DNA from: Candidatus Nomurabacteria bacterium
GTDB lineage: Bacteria > Patescibacteriota > Saccharimonadia > Saccharimonadales > UBA7683
Assembly (NCBI GenBank): GCA_020631865.1
Contig: JACKGS010000001.1
Span: 124,001 to 188,000, forward strand
Direction of reading: 5' to 3'
Length of the DNA: 64,000 bases
Positions 29,060 through 38,354 of the stretch are shown here, piece after piece. Position 1 is the first letter of the stretch. Each line of letters opens with the position of its first letter. The position numbers and the translations under genes are program-made. A model generated the notes under the pieces. It was not told the origin of the DNA. It searched no databases and saw nothing but the letters and a program-made list of their open reading frames with translations.

Positions 29060-29112
29060 CTCCTGGCCTCTTCCTTGGCAAGGAAGCGCTCTAACAACTG
29101 AGCTATACCCGC
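29037..29112 (-). tRNA. tRNA-Gly (GCC), the element's attachment target
   Basis: Acceptor GCGGGTA/TACCCGC, anticodon stem CTTCC/GGAAG with loop TTGCCAA (anticodon GCC), discriminator A and encoded CCA (29037-29039). The CCA end is also the element boundary; both the element and the left flank supply an A after CACC, so insertion keeps the CCA intact. Confidence 0.95.
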
Positions 29113-29162
29113 ATAATGAACGAACATTATTATACTTTATAGTATAACATTTGTTCAATTTT

Positions 29163-29238
29163 TGGTGGCTCCTCCCAGACTTGAACTGGGGACACAAGGC
29201 TCTTCAGGCCTCTGCTCTACCAACTGAGCTAAAGAGCC
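29163..29238 (-). tRNA. tRNA-Phe (GAA)
   Basis: Acceptor GGCTCTT/AGGAGCC, loop CTGAAGA giving anticodon GAA, T-loop GTTCAAGTC, discriminator A and encoded CCA. Confidence 0.95.
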
Positions 29239-29418
29239 ACATCTGGATAATCTTCCTAGAACTCATCTATCTTATCTTAAAACCTGTTATTTTTCAAATT
29301 CAAATAAATATAAATCTTACTTTTTATGCTTGACATTTTATATATTAATGTGTTATTATAGATAGATACACTATGTAAAGTTTCGTTATTGTAACAATAA
29401 TCGTATTTAGGAGTTTTT

Positions 29419-29988
29419 TTGTCATTAGAATTACTACACACTACTGCCGCTGATTCTGCTATGTATTCAAGCCGAAAATTAGATTCTACGGAATATTTTA
29501 TCCCCCTTCCTGATGCATACAAACAGGGAATATTAGATCTATCATCAATAACCCCCACTACTATCCCCGAGGCGACTCAGCTACTTATGAGAGGTAAAAT
29601 GCCAAAGAATGGTGGCATTGTATCAGCATTAAATTGCGAAACTTTACCAGATCAAGCCCTTGACTTGGTTGGTATACGACGACTAAGTCGCACATCAGCA
29701 TTAGTTATTCCTCTTCCAAAAAATGCTGTTAATAATAAAGACAAGAGAATACAGCAGGGAGGTGTGGTGTTTTTAACAAATACGAACGGTGTATACACTC
29801 CTGTAGCAAAAATATACGACCTACAACGACCGGGCGATAGACTGGAAGCCGACTTTCTTGGCATACCCAGAATAGCCGGCGCTCTTGCGATACAGTCACT
29901 TTCAGGATTTGAACACGGAAGATATGAAGTACATGACACAAATAGCGACGGTGGAACGATCATAGAAGAGTCTGCTCGTTACTTTTAG
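29419..29988 (+). CDS. Unknown soluble protein, TTG start
   Basis: 189 residues beginning (M)SLELLHTTAADSAMYSS. The start is TTG, supported by AGGAG five bases upstream; the next ATG is 14 codons in. No signal peptide, membrane segment or recognised motif; the region with RRLSRTSALVIPLPKN, VVFLTN and PVAKIYDL looks beta-rich. It sits between tRNA genes, a common place for acquired genes. Confidence 0.6.
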   Translation: MSLELLHTTAADSAMYSSRKLDSTEYFIPLPDAYKQGILDLSSITPTTIPEATQLLMRGKMPKNGGIVSALNCETLPDQALDLVGIRRLSRTSALVIPLPKNAVNNKDKRIQQGGVVFLTNTNGVYTPVAKIYDLQRPGDRLEADFLGIPRIAGALAIQSLSGFEHGRYEVHDTNSDGGTIIEESARYF

Positions 29989-30018
29989 GTTAATATACTG
30001 ATATAATATTAAAGCTGT

Positions 30019-30092
30019 GGCGCCTTGGCCGAGAAGTTAGGCAACGGTCTGCAAAACCGTGTAGACGGGAGCGTTACCCGTAGGTGCCTCCA
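30019..30092 (+). tRNA. tRNA-Cys (GCA)
   Basis: Acceptor GGCGCCT/AGGTGCC, anticodon stem ACGGT/ACCGT with loop CTGCAAA (GCA), discriminator T and CCA. Confidence 0.95.
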
Positions 30093-30162
30093 TAATTAAC
30101 TAATTCATGTGTTGTTTCATATTAATTATGAGGTTACACTGTTTAGGGTCTAATTATTAATT

Positions 30163-30250
30163 GGGCGAGTGGCGGAATTGGTATACGCGTTGGACTTAAA
30201 ATCCAATGGTTGAATAAACCTTGAGGGTTCAAGTCCCTCCTCGCCCACCA
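30163..30250 (+). tRNA. tRNA-Leu (UAA)
   Basis: 88 bases with the long variable arm of a class II tRNA, anticodon loop CTTAAAA (TAA), T-loop GTTCAAGTC and encoded CCA. Confidence 0.95.
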
Positions 30251-30258
30251 GAATTATA

Positions 30259-30289
30259 AATCGGTCGCAAGATCGATTTTTATTTTGTA
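30259..30289 (+). terminator. Intrinsic terminator after tRNA-Leu
   Basis: AAATCGGTC-GCAA-GATCGATTT hairpin followed by TTTATTTTG. Confidence 0.75.
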
Positions 30290-30317
30290 TAATACTATAT
30301 GAACAAAAGGAGATTAT

Positions 30318-31085
30318 ATGGAAATATTGGCAGGGTTATTTAGCGTAGGTTTTTTTGTATTTATATTTATTATTTTACCGATACTGTTTAGTGGTATCAG
30401 AATTATTAATCAGTATGAACGAGGGATTGTCTTCACGCTTGGTAAATTCTCTGGAATTCGCTCTCCAGGATTAAATATTATTATCCCTATCCTTCAATCT
30501 ATTAGAAAGGTAGATGTCCGTTCTACTCCGGTGGACGTACCGAAACAAGAGGTTATTACAAAAGACAATGTTACGGTTGGCGTTGACGCTGTTGTGTACT
30601 TTAGAGTCATAGATCCAGCAAAGGCAGTACTTGAGACCACAAATTATTCATACGCCACCGCGCAGTTTGCACAAGCCGCACTTAGGGATGTCGTCGGAAA
30701 CGTAGAGCTTGATGAAGTATTAGCTAAAAGAGAGCAAATTAGTGCTCAAATTAAACAGATTGTTGATGCCGAAACAGACAAATGGGGTATTGATGTAGAG
30801 AATGTAAAAATTCAGAATATTGAATTACCACAAGACATGAAGAGAGCGATGGCCAAGCAGGCGGAGGCCGAGCGTGAGCGTCGAGCGAATATAATTAATG
30901 CAGACGGTGAGAAACTTGCCGCACAAACACTAGCAGACGCCGCCAAGTTGCTTTCTGACTCACCAGGTGCAATAAACCTTAGGACTCTAAATACACTTGA
31001 GAGAATCTCGACAGAACCGTCTCAAAAAACCATGTTTCTATTTCCAGTAGAGATGATCGATGTTATGCGAAATTTGAATAAGTAA
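30318..31085 (+). CDS. Slipin/stomatin-like SPFH protein
   Basis: 255 residues: an N-terminal membrane hairpin (about 4-27), then the SPFH/band 7 domain with NQYERGIVFTLGKFSG and VGVDAVVYFRV, and the helical end MKRAMAKQAEAERERRA typical of prokaryotic slipins. It probably scaffolds membrane microdomains and may regulate a partner protease; no NfeD gene is adjacent. AAAGGAG precedes the ATG, and a TATAAT lies about 28 bases upstream. Confidence 0.92.
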   Translation: MEILAGLFSVGFFVFIFIILPILFSGIRIINQYERGIVFTLGKFSGIRSPGLNIIIPILQSIRKVDVRSTPVDVPKQEVITKDNVTVGVDAVVYFRVIDPAKAVLETTNYSYATAQFAQAALRDVVGNVELDEVLAKREQISAQIKQIVDAETDKWGIDVENVKIQNIELPQDMKRAMAKQAEAERERRANIINADGEKLAAQTLADAAKLLSDSPGAINLRTLNTLERISTEPSQKTMFLFPVEMIDVMRNLNK

Positions 31086-31131
31086 AGCCTGCTACACCAA
31101 TATTCTGCTATAGAGTATTGGTAGCAATATT

Positions 31132-31161
31132 AAAAGCCCCTGTATCGGGGCTTTTAATATA
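31132..31161 (+). terminator. Strong intrinsic terminator after the slipin gene
   Basis: AAAAGCCCC and GGGGCTTTT form the stem, with an A-rich 5' and T-rich 3' side, so it may also serve the convergent DUF5679 gene. Confidence 0.85.
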
Positions 31162-31183
31162 TTGGTGATTATATCAACTATAA

Positions 31184-31375
31184 CTAGTATGATTTTTTTG
31201 CACCTGCTTCTATTTCTTTTTCTGCATTATCTTTAGACATCATTGCGCAAACAGTTGTTCCACATTTTTCATGCTTACCTTTAGCCATGAAACCGCCTTT
31301 TGCAGTTTGAACGATCTCAGCACCTGATAGTTCAACACCTTTTTCTTTACACTTAACACAATACCCTGTGGCCAT
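31184..31375 (-). CDS. DUF5679-type zinc ribbon protein
   Basis: 63 residues with YCVKCK near the start and HEKCGTTVC later, two Cys pairs able to bind zinc, and the GGFMAKGKHEKCG pattern of DUF5679, in which the final segment usually resembles a ribosomal zinc ribbon. Function unknown. GGAGGCAG precedes the ATG. Confidence 0.85.
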   Translation of the reverse strand: MATGYCVKCKEKGVELSGAEIVQTAKGGFMAKGKHEKCGTTVCAMMSKDNAEKEIEAGAKKSY

Positions 31376-31538
31376 CTCTGCCTCCTTATAAAATTATTAT
31401 TACCGTGCTAATACATTATACCCCCAATTGAATATATTTTCACATTTAATTAACACTGCTGCCGTTACAGTTATGCATAAATCTTACGACTCTAGCGTGT
31501 TATTAAATTAAATTGAAAAACTTTGATGAATTAAAAAT

Positions 31539-31557
31539 GGAACTCCGATTGAGCTCC
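31539..31557 (-). terminator. Terminator of the tRNA-Leu(GAG) transcript
   Basis: On the minus strand GGAGCTC-AATCG-GAGTTCC forms a hairpin with one wobble, followed by ATTTTTAATT. Confidence 0.55.
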
Positions 31558-31611
31558 AAATCCTGGGTATGAACTTGCATTTTGAGTTCCTGTATACTAC
31601 GCCATATTCAA

Positions 31612-31700
31612 TGGTGCGCGAGAGAAGACTTGAACTTCCACGACCTAAAGCGGTCACCAGCCCCTCAAGCTGGCGCGTCTACCAATTCCGCCACTCGCGC
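31612..31700 (-). tRNA. tRNA-Leu (GAG)
   Basis: Acceptor GCGCGAG/CTCGCGC, anticodon stem CCAGC/GCTGG with loop TTGAGGG (GAG), long variable arm and encoded CCA (31612-31614). Confidence 0.95.
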
Positions 31701-31758
31701 ATAAATTGTAAGTTTCTATGCAGTTTTATGTCTTGCTTGGACTCGAGTATGACGCGTG

Positions 31759-31813
31759 GGGCGTCTACAATTTTTTCAAGTTGCGTTTCACGCAAACCCG
31801 CCACTCGCGCATA
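31759..31813 (-). repeat. Broken duplicate of the tRNA-Leu(GAG) 5' half
   Basis: 31798-31813 is identical to the first 13 bases of tRNA-Leu(GAG) plus three flanking bases (31688-31703). GCGTCTAC just left of it matches the next part of the tRNA, and a 27-base insert with a TTGCGT/ACGCAA hairpin separates the two. This looks like an attachment-site remnant left by an element that used the tRNA. Confidence 0.5.
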
Positions 31814-31843
31814 CCCTTATAGTTACGACTTAAAATTCTATAC

Positions 31844-31921
31844 TGGGGCGAACTATGGGGATCGAACCCACGACCTTCGGAACCACAACCCGACGCTCTA
31901 ACCAACTGAGCTAAGTTCGCC
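31844..31921 (-). tRNA. tRNA-His (GTG)
   Basis: Acceptor GCGAACT/AGTTCGC, the extra G-1 (31921) facing discriminator C73, which is the tRNA-His identity pair, loop TTGTGGT (anticodon GTG) and encoded CCA. Confidence 0.95.
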
Positions 31922-31977
31922 ACAACACATGCAATTTTATCATTACCAACAGATGAAGACAACCTTTAAGATAAAGT

Positions 31978-33609
31978 TTACATTCTGGTTGTGTAGATAC
32001 CTAGTTTATCCATGTTATATTCGTTTCTCAACATTCGCTTCTGGTCCTCCCGTGTCACACCTAACTTAACACCCGGGTTCAAAGTACCCCATGGATCAAA
32101 AACCTTCTTTGTAGCTTCAAATATCTTGTAAATTTCTTCGCCATACAACCCCGGTAAATATGGTGCTCGCAATCTACCGTCACTATGTTCACCGGCCGTT
32201 GATCCACCTAATTGAATTACCATTTGATAATATTCATCCATTATCTTGAATACCTTCTGCCTATCACCGACCTCAGCGAGATCTAGAATTGGTTGCATGT
32301 GCAGATTAGCATTACCAGCATGGCCCCAAACGGCAACATCAAGATTATATTTTTTAAATAATTCGTAAATACCGTGAACATATTCTTGAAACTTTTCTTG
32401 AGGGACTACGCCGTCTTCAATAATTGGCAACGATTTTTTCGTACCTTCAGTGTGTGCTATTACCGCAGCGGCTGAGTGTCGAATCTTCCAAAGCTCCTCT
32501 CTTTCATCATAATCAGTTGAAACCTGGAAGTCATTTGTTACATTACGAAGTATTTTACTAAGTTTTTTAATCTTCTTAGCTTGAATACTTTTGCCAAAAT
32601 CATCAAACTCAATTAGCAAAAGAATCTTAGGAAACGGAGGCTCTAACAAACCCTTTAGCTGGTTAGGATAATGTTTGTTAATAAATTCTAGCAAATGATA
32701 GTCCACCATCTCTACGGTTGCAGGTTTAAGCTTTAAGATGTCTTGAACCACACTATCAGCTTGATCGATGCTGGTAAATCCAGCAACCATCAAGCTTCGA
32801 TTCATGTTATTAGTAGTAATAGCTAACTCAATCTCGGTTATGATACCTAGAGTACCTTGAGAGCCAACAAATAATGGGGTAAGATCAAAACTACCATCTG
32901 AACGTTTTACGTCCATAAGGTCATAACCTGCTGAATTTTTACTAACATCTTTATGCGCCGAGTGGATTAGATCCCAATTATCCGTGATTAAACCATCTAT
33001 CTGCCTATATATCTCGCCTTCGAATGTTGCTAATCCCTTTTTATGATTTAGCTCTCGTTTACTCAGTCTTCGAGTTTCAATCAACTCACCATTAGCAAGA
33101 ACCACCCTTAAACCGTTAACGTAATCTCTTGTGCAACCATATTTGACAGTCCTTGAGCCAGCGGCATTATTAGCTACCGCACCACCAATCGTAGAGATAT
33201 CAACCGAGCTTGGATACGGCGGCAAAAACCTATTATGCGTCTTGATTGTGTCCTGAAAATTACGATAGTTAATCCCAGGCTGCATACGTGCGAAATTCTT
33301 CTTGGTATCTAACTCCAGTAGCTTATTCATATGCACTGGAAAAACCAACACTATACCTTCGCCAAGCGCGGCACCACCCTGGTCGGTCCCTGCCCCACGA
33401 GCGGTAATTGGAACAACTTTACCTTTTTCAGCCAGTTGCCAAGAAAATCTTGCCACTTTTCTAATATCGTCTGTAGACCTAGGGTATATAACAATCTGCG
33501 GCATGACACTAAATACGCTACCGTCGGTAGAATAGAAACGCCTAGCGGATGTATTGGTCGAGACTTCGCCAACAATATGCTCTCTTAGATATTCAGCAAC
33601 TTTACTCAC
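31978..33609 (-). CDS. FAD-linked oxidase, D-lactate/glycolate dehydrogenase type
   Basis: 543 residues. The FAD-binding PCMH domain has PITARGAGTDQGGAALGEG and the GGAVANNAAGSRTVKYG segment. The C-terminal FAD-oxidase domain contains VAVWGHAGNANLHMQP and the ending GTLNPGVKLG. Likely oxidises a 2-hydroxy acid such as D-lactate, passing electrons to a quinone or carrier; no iron-sulfur partner is adjacent. Start is GTG, with an AGGGGGT site. Confidence 0.88.
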   Translation of the reverse strand: MSKVAEYLREHIVGEVSTNTSARRFYSTDGSVFSVMPQIVIYPRSTDDIRKVARFSWQLAEKGKVVPITARGAGTDQGGAALGEGIVLVFPVHMNKLLELDTKKNFARMQPGINYRNFQDTIKTHNRFLPPYPSSVDISTIGGAVANNAAGSRTVKYGCTRDYVNGLRVVLANGELIETRRLSKRELNHKKGLATFEGEIYRQIDGLITDNWDLIHSAHKDVSKNSAGYDLMDVKRSDGSFDLTPLFVGSQGTLGIITEIELAITTNNMNRSLMVAGFTSIDQADSVVQDILKLKPATVEMVDYHLLEFINKHYPNQLKGLLEPPFPKILLLIEFDDFGKSIQAKKIKKLSKILRNVTNDFQVSTDYDEREELWKIRHSAAAVIAHTEGTKKSLPIIEDGVVPQEKFQEYVHGIYELFKKYNLDVAVWGHAGNANLHMQPILDLAEVGDRQKVFKIMDEYYQMVIQLGGSTAGEHSDGRLRAPYLPGLYGEEIYKIFEATKKVFDPWGTLNPGVKLGVTREDQKRMLRNEYNMDKLGIYTTRM

Positions 33610-33687
33610 ATTTACCCCCTGCTATTGTTCTAAACATATGCATTAATGATACCACAACACAAGTGAGTTATTAATACTGATTGCGCT

Positions 33688-35457
33688 CTAAGGAGTGCGC
33701 TTTACGTCTTTAGTATTAACAGTCCAATTTTCAACCGAAGTCAATCTTTCTGATGCATTGGTAGAGATATTAAATTTAAATCCAGAAGCATTCTGATGAT
33801 ACGAATAATTTACCGTTGGCTGATATAACGCTACGGCCGGAGCAGACTTCTGCCACTCGTCTAAAAACGTCTTATATCTTGCATCTCTCAAGACGGTCTC
33901 GACACGTGTACGCGCGACATCTAATGATACATCAGCCCGTGAAGACTTCCATTCGGAAAAGTTTAAACTACCGGCCCTAGCTTGCGAGGAATGCCAATAT
34001 GCATATACATCTGGATCATAGCCAATCGATATACCATAAAGTAATATATCGTAAGCATGGGCGGTTAAGCCATTTTGTTGAAGCTGCTCCAATGTAAGTA
34101 GCTGGGACTTAACAGACACGCCTACCTTAGACCACTGCTCTTGTAGAAGACCAGCAACAGAGCTGTACTGTGCGCTATTTGCAGTCAATAAATTGAACTC
34201 TAGCTTGACTCCATCTTTCTTTCTAGATCCGTCTGGTTGCTTAATCCATCCAAGTGATTCTAGATCTTTTTCAGCCTGCGATAAATTTGTTATTTGATTA
34301 TATTTTGCGTCATAGCCTAACTGCGTTGATAATATCGGTGTCTTTAGTGGCGAGTATTGCGTATCAAATAAATCCAATATAGCGCTACGATCTATGGCCA
34401 TTGCCAATGCATTGCGTAACTTTACATCTTCTAGCTTGGGGTCGGATGTTTTAAAAAATGCAAAAACTCCACTATTTAATGGTATACCGATAGATCTAAT
34501 TGACCTGTCTTTATTAAACTCCTTGATTGATTCTGGCTTTAAATCAACCGCTGCAGTTATTTCGCGATTCTTAAGTGCCGTTGCAAGTACTTCATCGTCA
34601 GCAAATAAGTGTAATATAAATCTATCAAGTTTTGGCTCGCCCCGATAATATGCAGTATTTTTACTAAATTCAACCTGTTGGTCTTGATTCGCGTTAGTCC
34701 TTAATGCCTTAAAGATAAATGGACCTGTACCAACTGGATTTACGCTAAAGCTATCCGTTCTCAGTTTTTCAGGAGATATATCTTTGACTAAGTGGCTTGG
34801 CAATATTGGCACATTAAGTGCGTTTATGAATGGCGCAAATGGCGCCGGCAACTCAAACTTCACAGAGTACTTATCTGCCGCTGATACCTTAATACCCTGC
34901 CAACTGGCAAATAATGTAGATCGTGTCGATGTATTCTGTATTAAGCCAATTGTAGCAACCACGTCCTCAGAAGTGAAAGGATGACCGTCGTGCCACTTGA
35001 CATCATCTCGCAACACAATTGTATAAATCTTTTTAGATTCATCAATTGTCCAACTTTTTGCTAAATCACCAACCAACTGACCTTCGTCATCATGTCTCAC
35101 TAAACCATTAAAAACTAATCTAGAGACACTGTCATCTATGGCGCCACTGCTAAATAACGGGTTAAGGTTATTGATCTCCCCAACCATACCTTCTGTATAC
35201 GTGCCCCCGGGTGTTGGGGTCGTAGTAACCGCCGCTGATCTAATTTTCAAAAATGTGCCGAATGTCGTAACACAAAGCACTCCGACCAAAAATAACCATG
35301 AAATTACAAATCGCTTTACATCAAGAACCCTGCCCGCTCGTTTGGTAATGTATCTGCGGACATGCTTTATTGATTTATGCTGTAGATCACCTACTTTTGC
35401 TTTTGCGGCATTCGTGAGCTCAGGAGTTTTATTATGTTTTTTTAAAAATTTAAGCAT
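33688..35457 (-). CDS. Family 5 extracellular solute-binding protein (peptide binding), membrane-anchored
   Basis: 589 residues: a cytoplasmic basic stretch of about 48, one membrane segment (about 51-70), then SBP_bac_5: FNGLVRHDDEGQLVGDLAKSW, VKWHDGHPFTSEDVV and NPVGTGPF are family hallmarks. It should capture peptides for a Dpp/Opp-type importer; no permease or ATPase gene is next to it. The normal lipobox is replaced by an uncleaved anchor. Confidence 0.88.
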   Translation of the reverse strand: MLKFLKKHNKTPELTNAAKAKVGDLQHKSIKHVRRYITKRAGRVLDVKRFVISWLFLVGVLCVTTFGTFLKIRSAAVTTTPTPGGTYTEGMVGEINNLNPLFSSGAIDDSVSRLVFNGLVRHDDEGQLVGDLAKSWTIDESKKIYTIVLRDDVKWHDGHPFTSEDVVATIGLIQNTSTRSTLFASWQGIKVSAADKYSVKFELPAPFAPFINALNVPILPSHLVKDISPEKLRTDSFSVNPVGTGPFIFKALRTNANQDQQVEFSKNTAYYRGEPKLDRFILHLFADDEVLATALKNREITAAVDLKPESIKEFNKDRSIRSIGIPLNSGVFAFFKTSDPKLEDVKLRNALAMAIDRSAILDLFDTQYSPLKTPILSTQLGYDAKYNQITNLSQAEKDLESLGWIKQPDGSRKKDGVKLEFNLLTANSAQYSSVAGLLQEQWSKVGVSVKSQLLTLEQLQQNGLTAHAYDILLYGISIGYDPDVYAYWHSSQARAGSLNFSEWKSSRADVSLDVARTRVETVLRDARYKTFLDEWQKSAPAVALYQPTVNYSYHQNASGFKFNISTNASERLTSVENWTVNTKDVKRTP

Positions 35458-35478
35458 ACAATATGTAAAATGCTCAGC

Positions 35479-35697
35479 TTAGCCTCGAACAATACCGAGC
35501 ACTAATGACCCGATAAATACGATCGCCAAGATGATTGTAATTTGGTGCATTGTTTTATCGACACCACGTCGTGCCGTAAAAAGCTCACCTGAGCCACCAA
35601 ACCCAGCACCCAAGCTAGCACCTCTAGTCTGCAAAAGTATCAGTATTGTCATACATACCGCACTCACTAATGTAATTATTTGAAATATATTGTTCAT
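35479..35697 (-). CDS. secG: Protein translocase subunit SecG
   Basis: 72 residues, two membrane helices with the family loop LLQTRGASLGAGFGGSGELF between them. Part of SecYEG. It overlaps the PF04020 gene (upstream) by 4 bases and precedes the peptide-binding protein. Confidence 0.92.
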   Translation of the reverse strand: MNNIFQIITLVSAVCMTILILLQTRGASLGAGFGGSGELFTARRGVDKTMHQITIILAIVFIGSLVLGIVRG

Positions 35698-36068
35698 ACT
35701 CTCTCCGCTTGTAGCAGGTCGATTACCCGCGTTAGTATATAGTTTACCAAGCCTATGACGATACCTGCAAGTATAGCAGTGCTAAAACTGCTGATTTCAA
35801 AGGGTTTATACACGAGATGTACAATATACAGCATCGCTCCATTTATTAATAAAGTGAATACCCCAAGGCTTAATAATAACGCCGGCAAAGACAGTATCAG
35901 TACAAAAGGCTTTATTAATGCATTCACTAAAGAGAGAATTACACTGGCTATAATCAAAGTCACCCATTGATTATTGTAATCAAGACCATTCAGCGCCCTA
36001 GATGCAACCCAAAGACCCAATATATTTAATGCACACCTAATAATAAACTGTATAAACTGCTTCTTCAT
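35694..36068 (-). CDS. PF04020-type four-helix membrane protein (YvlD/holin-like)
   Basis: 124 residues with four hydrophobic segments and the family pattern SVILSLVNALIKPFVLILSLP...LGVFTLLINGAML. The family is widespread with no proven role; the 'phage holin IV' name is by resemblance. It is translationally coupled to secG. Confidence 0.88.
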   Translation of the reverse strand: MKKQFIQFIIRCALNILGLWVASRALNGLDYNNQWVTLIIASVILSLVNALIKPFVLILSLPALLLSLGVFTLLINGAMLYIVHLVYKPFEISSFSTAILAGIVIGLVNYILTRVIDLLQAERV

Positions 36069-36114
36069 AACTACTATTAAAGCACAGTTGTTGAATATTA
36101 TATTATCTGCCGAA

Positions 36115-38202
36115 CTACGCTCTCTTCTTACTACGTACAGTTTTTGTACGTCGATTAATTACAAGTAACATCATACCGCTACCAATAATGCTAGATATTT
36201 TTGTTACGTACTGCTTGCCAGCATTAGGAGTACCAGGAACCCATGCTGTACTTACCGGAACTACGGCAGTGCCACCCGAAGTCCCGGGAGAAGGTATTTG
36301 AGGAGTTTGCACAGGAGGATCTACGCTAGTCACCGATCCAGTCAATGAGAATGTCTGCATAATTTGCGAATAATACTGAGTATTATTCGCATCTACACAC
36401 TGTAGAGTATATGTAACGCTATTACCCGTTTGTGGGGTTACAACAGGTAAACTTCCCTGGCCCTGTGCGTTTAAAGCTACATCGGCACCTGTAGTACTAT
36501 CATTTGTATAGACATCACACGAAGAGCCTGGTGTCGCAACAACATTTAATGTAAGTGGCGTACCTACTGAGAAGGATGTTCCGGACGGACTAGCATTAAA
36601 ACTTGTGATCTCAGGAATATCATCAACTAGAGAAAGTGCTGCCGGAATATTCAATTCCTTGTGCGTTAATGCTGTGTAGCCGGCTCTATTTTCAACTACA
36701 TTCGTTCCAGAATCTTGTAATATTTTCAGTATTGAATATTCAGACAAATTTGGATTACTTTCGCGCAAGATAGCGACTGCCCCAGAAACCAAAGGCGCTG
36801 CAAATGATGTTCCTTGCCCAAGAGCCCAATAATTTGATCCGCCTACTGCAGTAAGAATACCGCCATTGAGACTACCGTCAAGCTCACCACCCTGTGCTAC
36901 TAGGTCGATTAATGGTCCGGAATTAGAATATGCAGTCATATTATGACTACGATTTACAGCACCAACTGCCACAGAACCCGTGACACACGATGGTATCGCA
37001 ATTTTATTAGCATTACCTGCAATATTACCGCTATTTCCAGAAGCAACTACAACTGAAATACCCTTTAGCCGCAAGGCATGAATTGCATCTTGAAAACCAT
37101 TCGACGTAGCACTAGAATTACATGCACTCTCATCTGAATGAAACTCCGGGAAACCTATACTCATATTTACTGATGCGATAGGCGTAGTGAATGAACCACT
37201 ATTGCTAAGCTCTAGCACCCTATTTAAAGCCAGCAGTATGCCGCTAGTAGATAATCGATCACATGTTTCAGTCTGAGCACTAGGATTTCCGCAAATATCC
37301 GGCTGTGCTGTATGTTCAACGACTCTCATTATAGCCTTAATAGGGATTAACTTTGACTCCCTAGCCACACCTGACACAGTATCATTGGCAGAGTTAATAT
37401 TTATCGTTTTAGTATCCATCGCTATTAAACCACCGACTGTCGTACCATGAGAACAGAATGAAAATTGATTCATTGCTGCAACATAACCTGGGGTATCGCC
37501 AGGAAAATCTCCAGATACAGGTATAGCCCCGCAGTTGCTACCTGCAGACCCATCCGCTGTAGAACTATTAGCAGCACCGGGACACAAACTTGTAACAGTT
37601 GCATTAATATACTCCCCCGACTGGCTATAACACGCCTGGCTTATTATAGCGCCTGAAGCAAATGCCGAATGCGTCAGGGCGATTCCTGAGTCAATTATCG
37701 CAACAGCCTGACCAGAACCAGTAAATGACGTGGAGCCATCACTAAATCCAGTTGTTGATGAACCATTTATATCTGTTGGAACCGATAAATAGTCAGCTGC
37801 GGTAGGGGTGATAAACTTTTCTTCTATTACAGATACGACATTGGGATTACTTTTTACTGAATCAATGCCAGCTTCGTCCGCTTCAATAATTACAAATGGC
37901 AACTGCGATGGAGTCGCTATTATTTTTTTATAACCAGATGCTTCTTGAAACTGTTGCTTGAGCCAGTCAACTCTCTGTGCCAAAAATGCAGTATTGGTCT
38001 CTATCTCTAAACCAGACTGAGGCACGACAGCAACGCCATTATACTTAACTATATACCTTCTCAGCGAGCCCGTTGGCACCTCGGAAGCACCTGCGCTCGA
38101 AGGGCGAATAAATGTGAGCGACTGAAATACTATAACCACTACCAGCGCAAGGTTTATAAATCTTTTGATTTTTTTTCTGAAATTGTTTTTATTATTTTTC
38201 AT
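36115..38202 (-). CDS. Secreted subtilisin-like serine protease with C-terminal anchor
   Basis: 695 residues: signal/membrane segment (about 14-33), an I9-like propeptide (RRYIVKYNG onward), then the S8 domain with Asp in VAIIDSGIA, His in CSHGTTVGG and Ser in GTSFAAP. A beta-sandwich region follows, with a Pro-rich stretch. The end has PNAGK, a hydrophobic segment and the basic tail RRTKTVRSKKRA, which resembles a sortase sorting signal. A sortase gene lies 3 kb away. A secreted protease suits an epibiont that feeds on host proteins (inference). Confidence 0.92.
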   Translation of the reverse strand: MKNNKNNFRKKIKRFINLALVVVIVFQSLTFIRPSSAGASEVPTGSLRRYIVKYNGVAVVPQSGLEIETNTAFLAQRVDWLKQQFQEASGYKKIIATPSQLPFVIIEADEAGIDSVKSNPNVVSVIEEKFITPTAADYLSVPTDINGSSTTGFSDGSTSFTGSGQAVAIIDSGIALTHSAFASGAIISQACYSQSGEYINATVTSLCPGAANSSTADGSAGSNCGAIPVSGDFPGDTPGYVAAMNQFSFCSHGTTVGGLIAMDTKTININSANDTVSGVARESKLIPIKAIMRVVEHTAQPDICGNPSAQTETCDRLSTSGILLALNRVLELSNSGSFTTPIASVNMSIGFPEFHSDESACNSSATSNGFQDAIHALRLKGISVVVASGNSGNIAGNANKIAIPSCVTGSVAVGAVNRSHNMTAYSNSGPLIDLVAQGGELDGSLNGGILTAVGGSNYWALGQGTSFAAPLVSGAVAILRESNPNLSEYSILKILQDSGTNVVENRAGYTALTHKELNIPAALSLVDDIPEITSFNASPSGTSFSVGTPLTLNVVATPGSSCDVYTNDSTTGADVALNAQGQGSLPVVTPQTGNSVTYTLQCVDANNTQYYSQIMQTFSLTGSVTSVDPPVQTPQIPSPGTSGGTAVVPVSTAWVPGTPNAGKQYVTKISSIIGSGMMLLVINRRTKTVRSKKRA

Positions 38203-38354
38203 ATACTTTCTAACTTGTAATATTTAATTTTTTATTTATGATTCTCACATTACATTAATTAAACCATAAGCACAATACTCGTTGCGAGCCACTCGGTTAT
38301 TGAAAGTCGTTCTAATCTTTAATTTCAATTTGCATTATAAGTTATGCGACAAAG

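Noticed and set aside
35694..36068. Prophage, from the holin-like family name
   Set aside because: The PF04020 family is chromosomal and widespread; it is coupled to secG, and no phage genes surround it.
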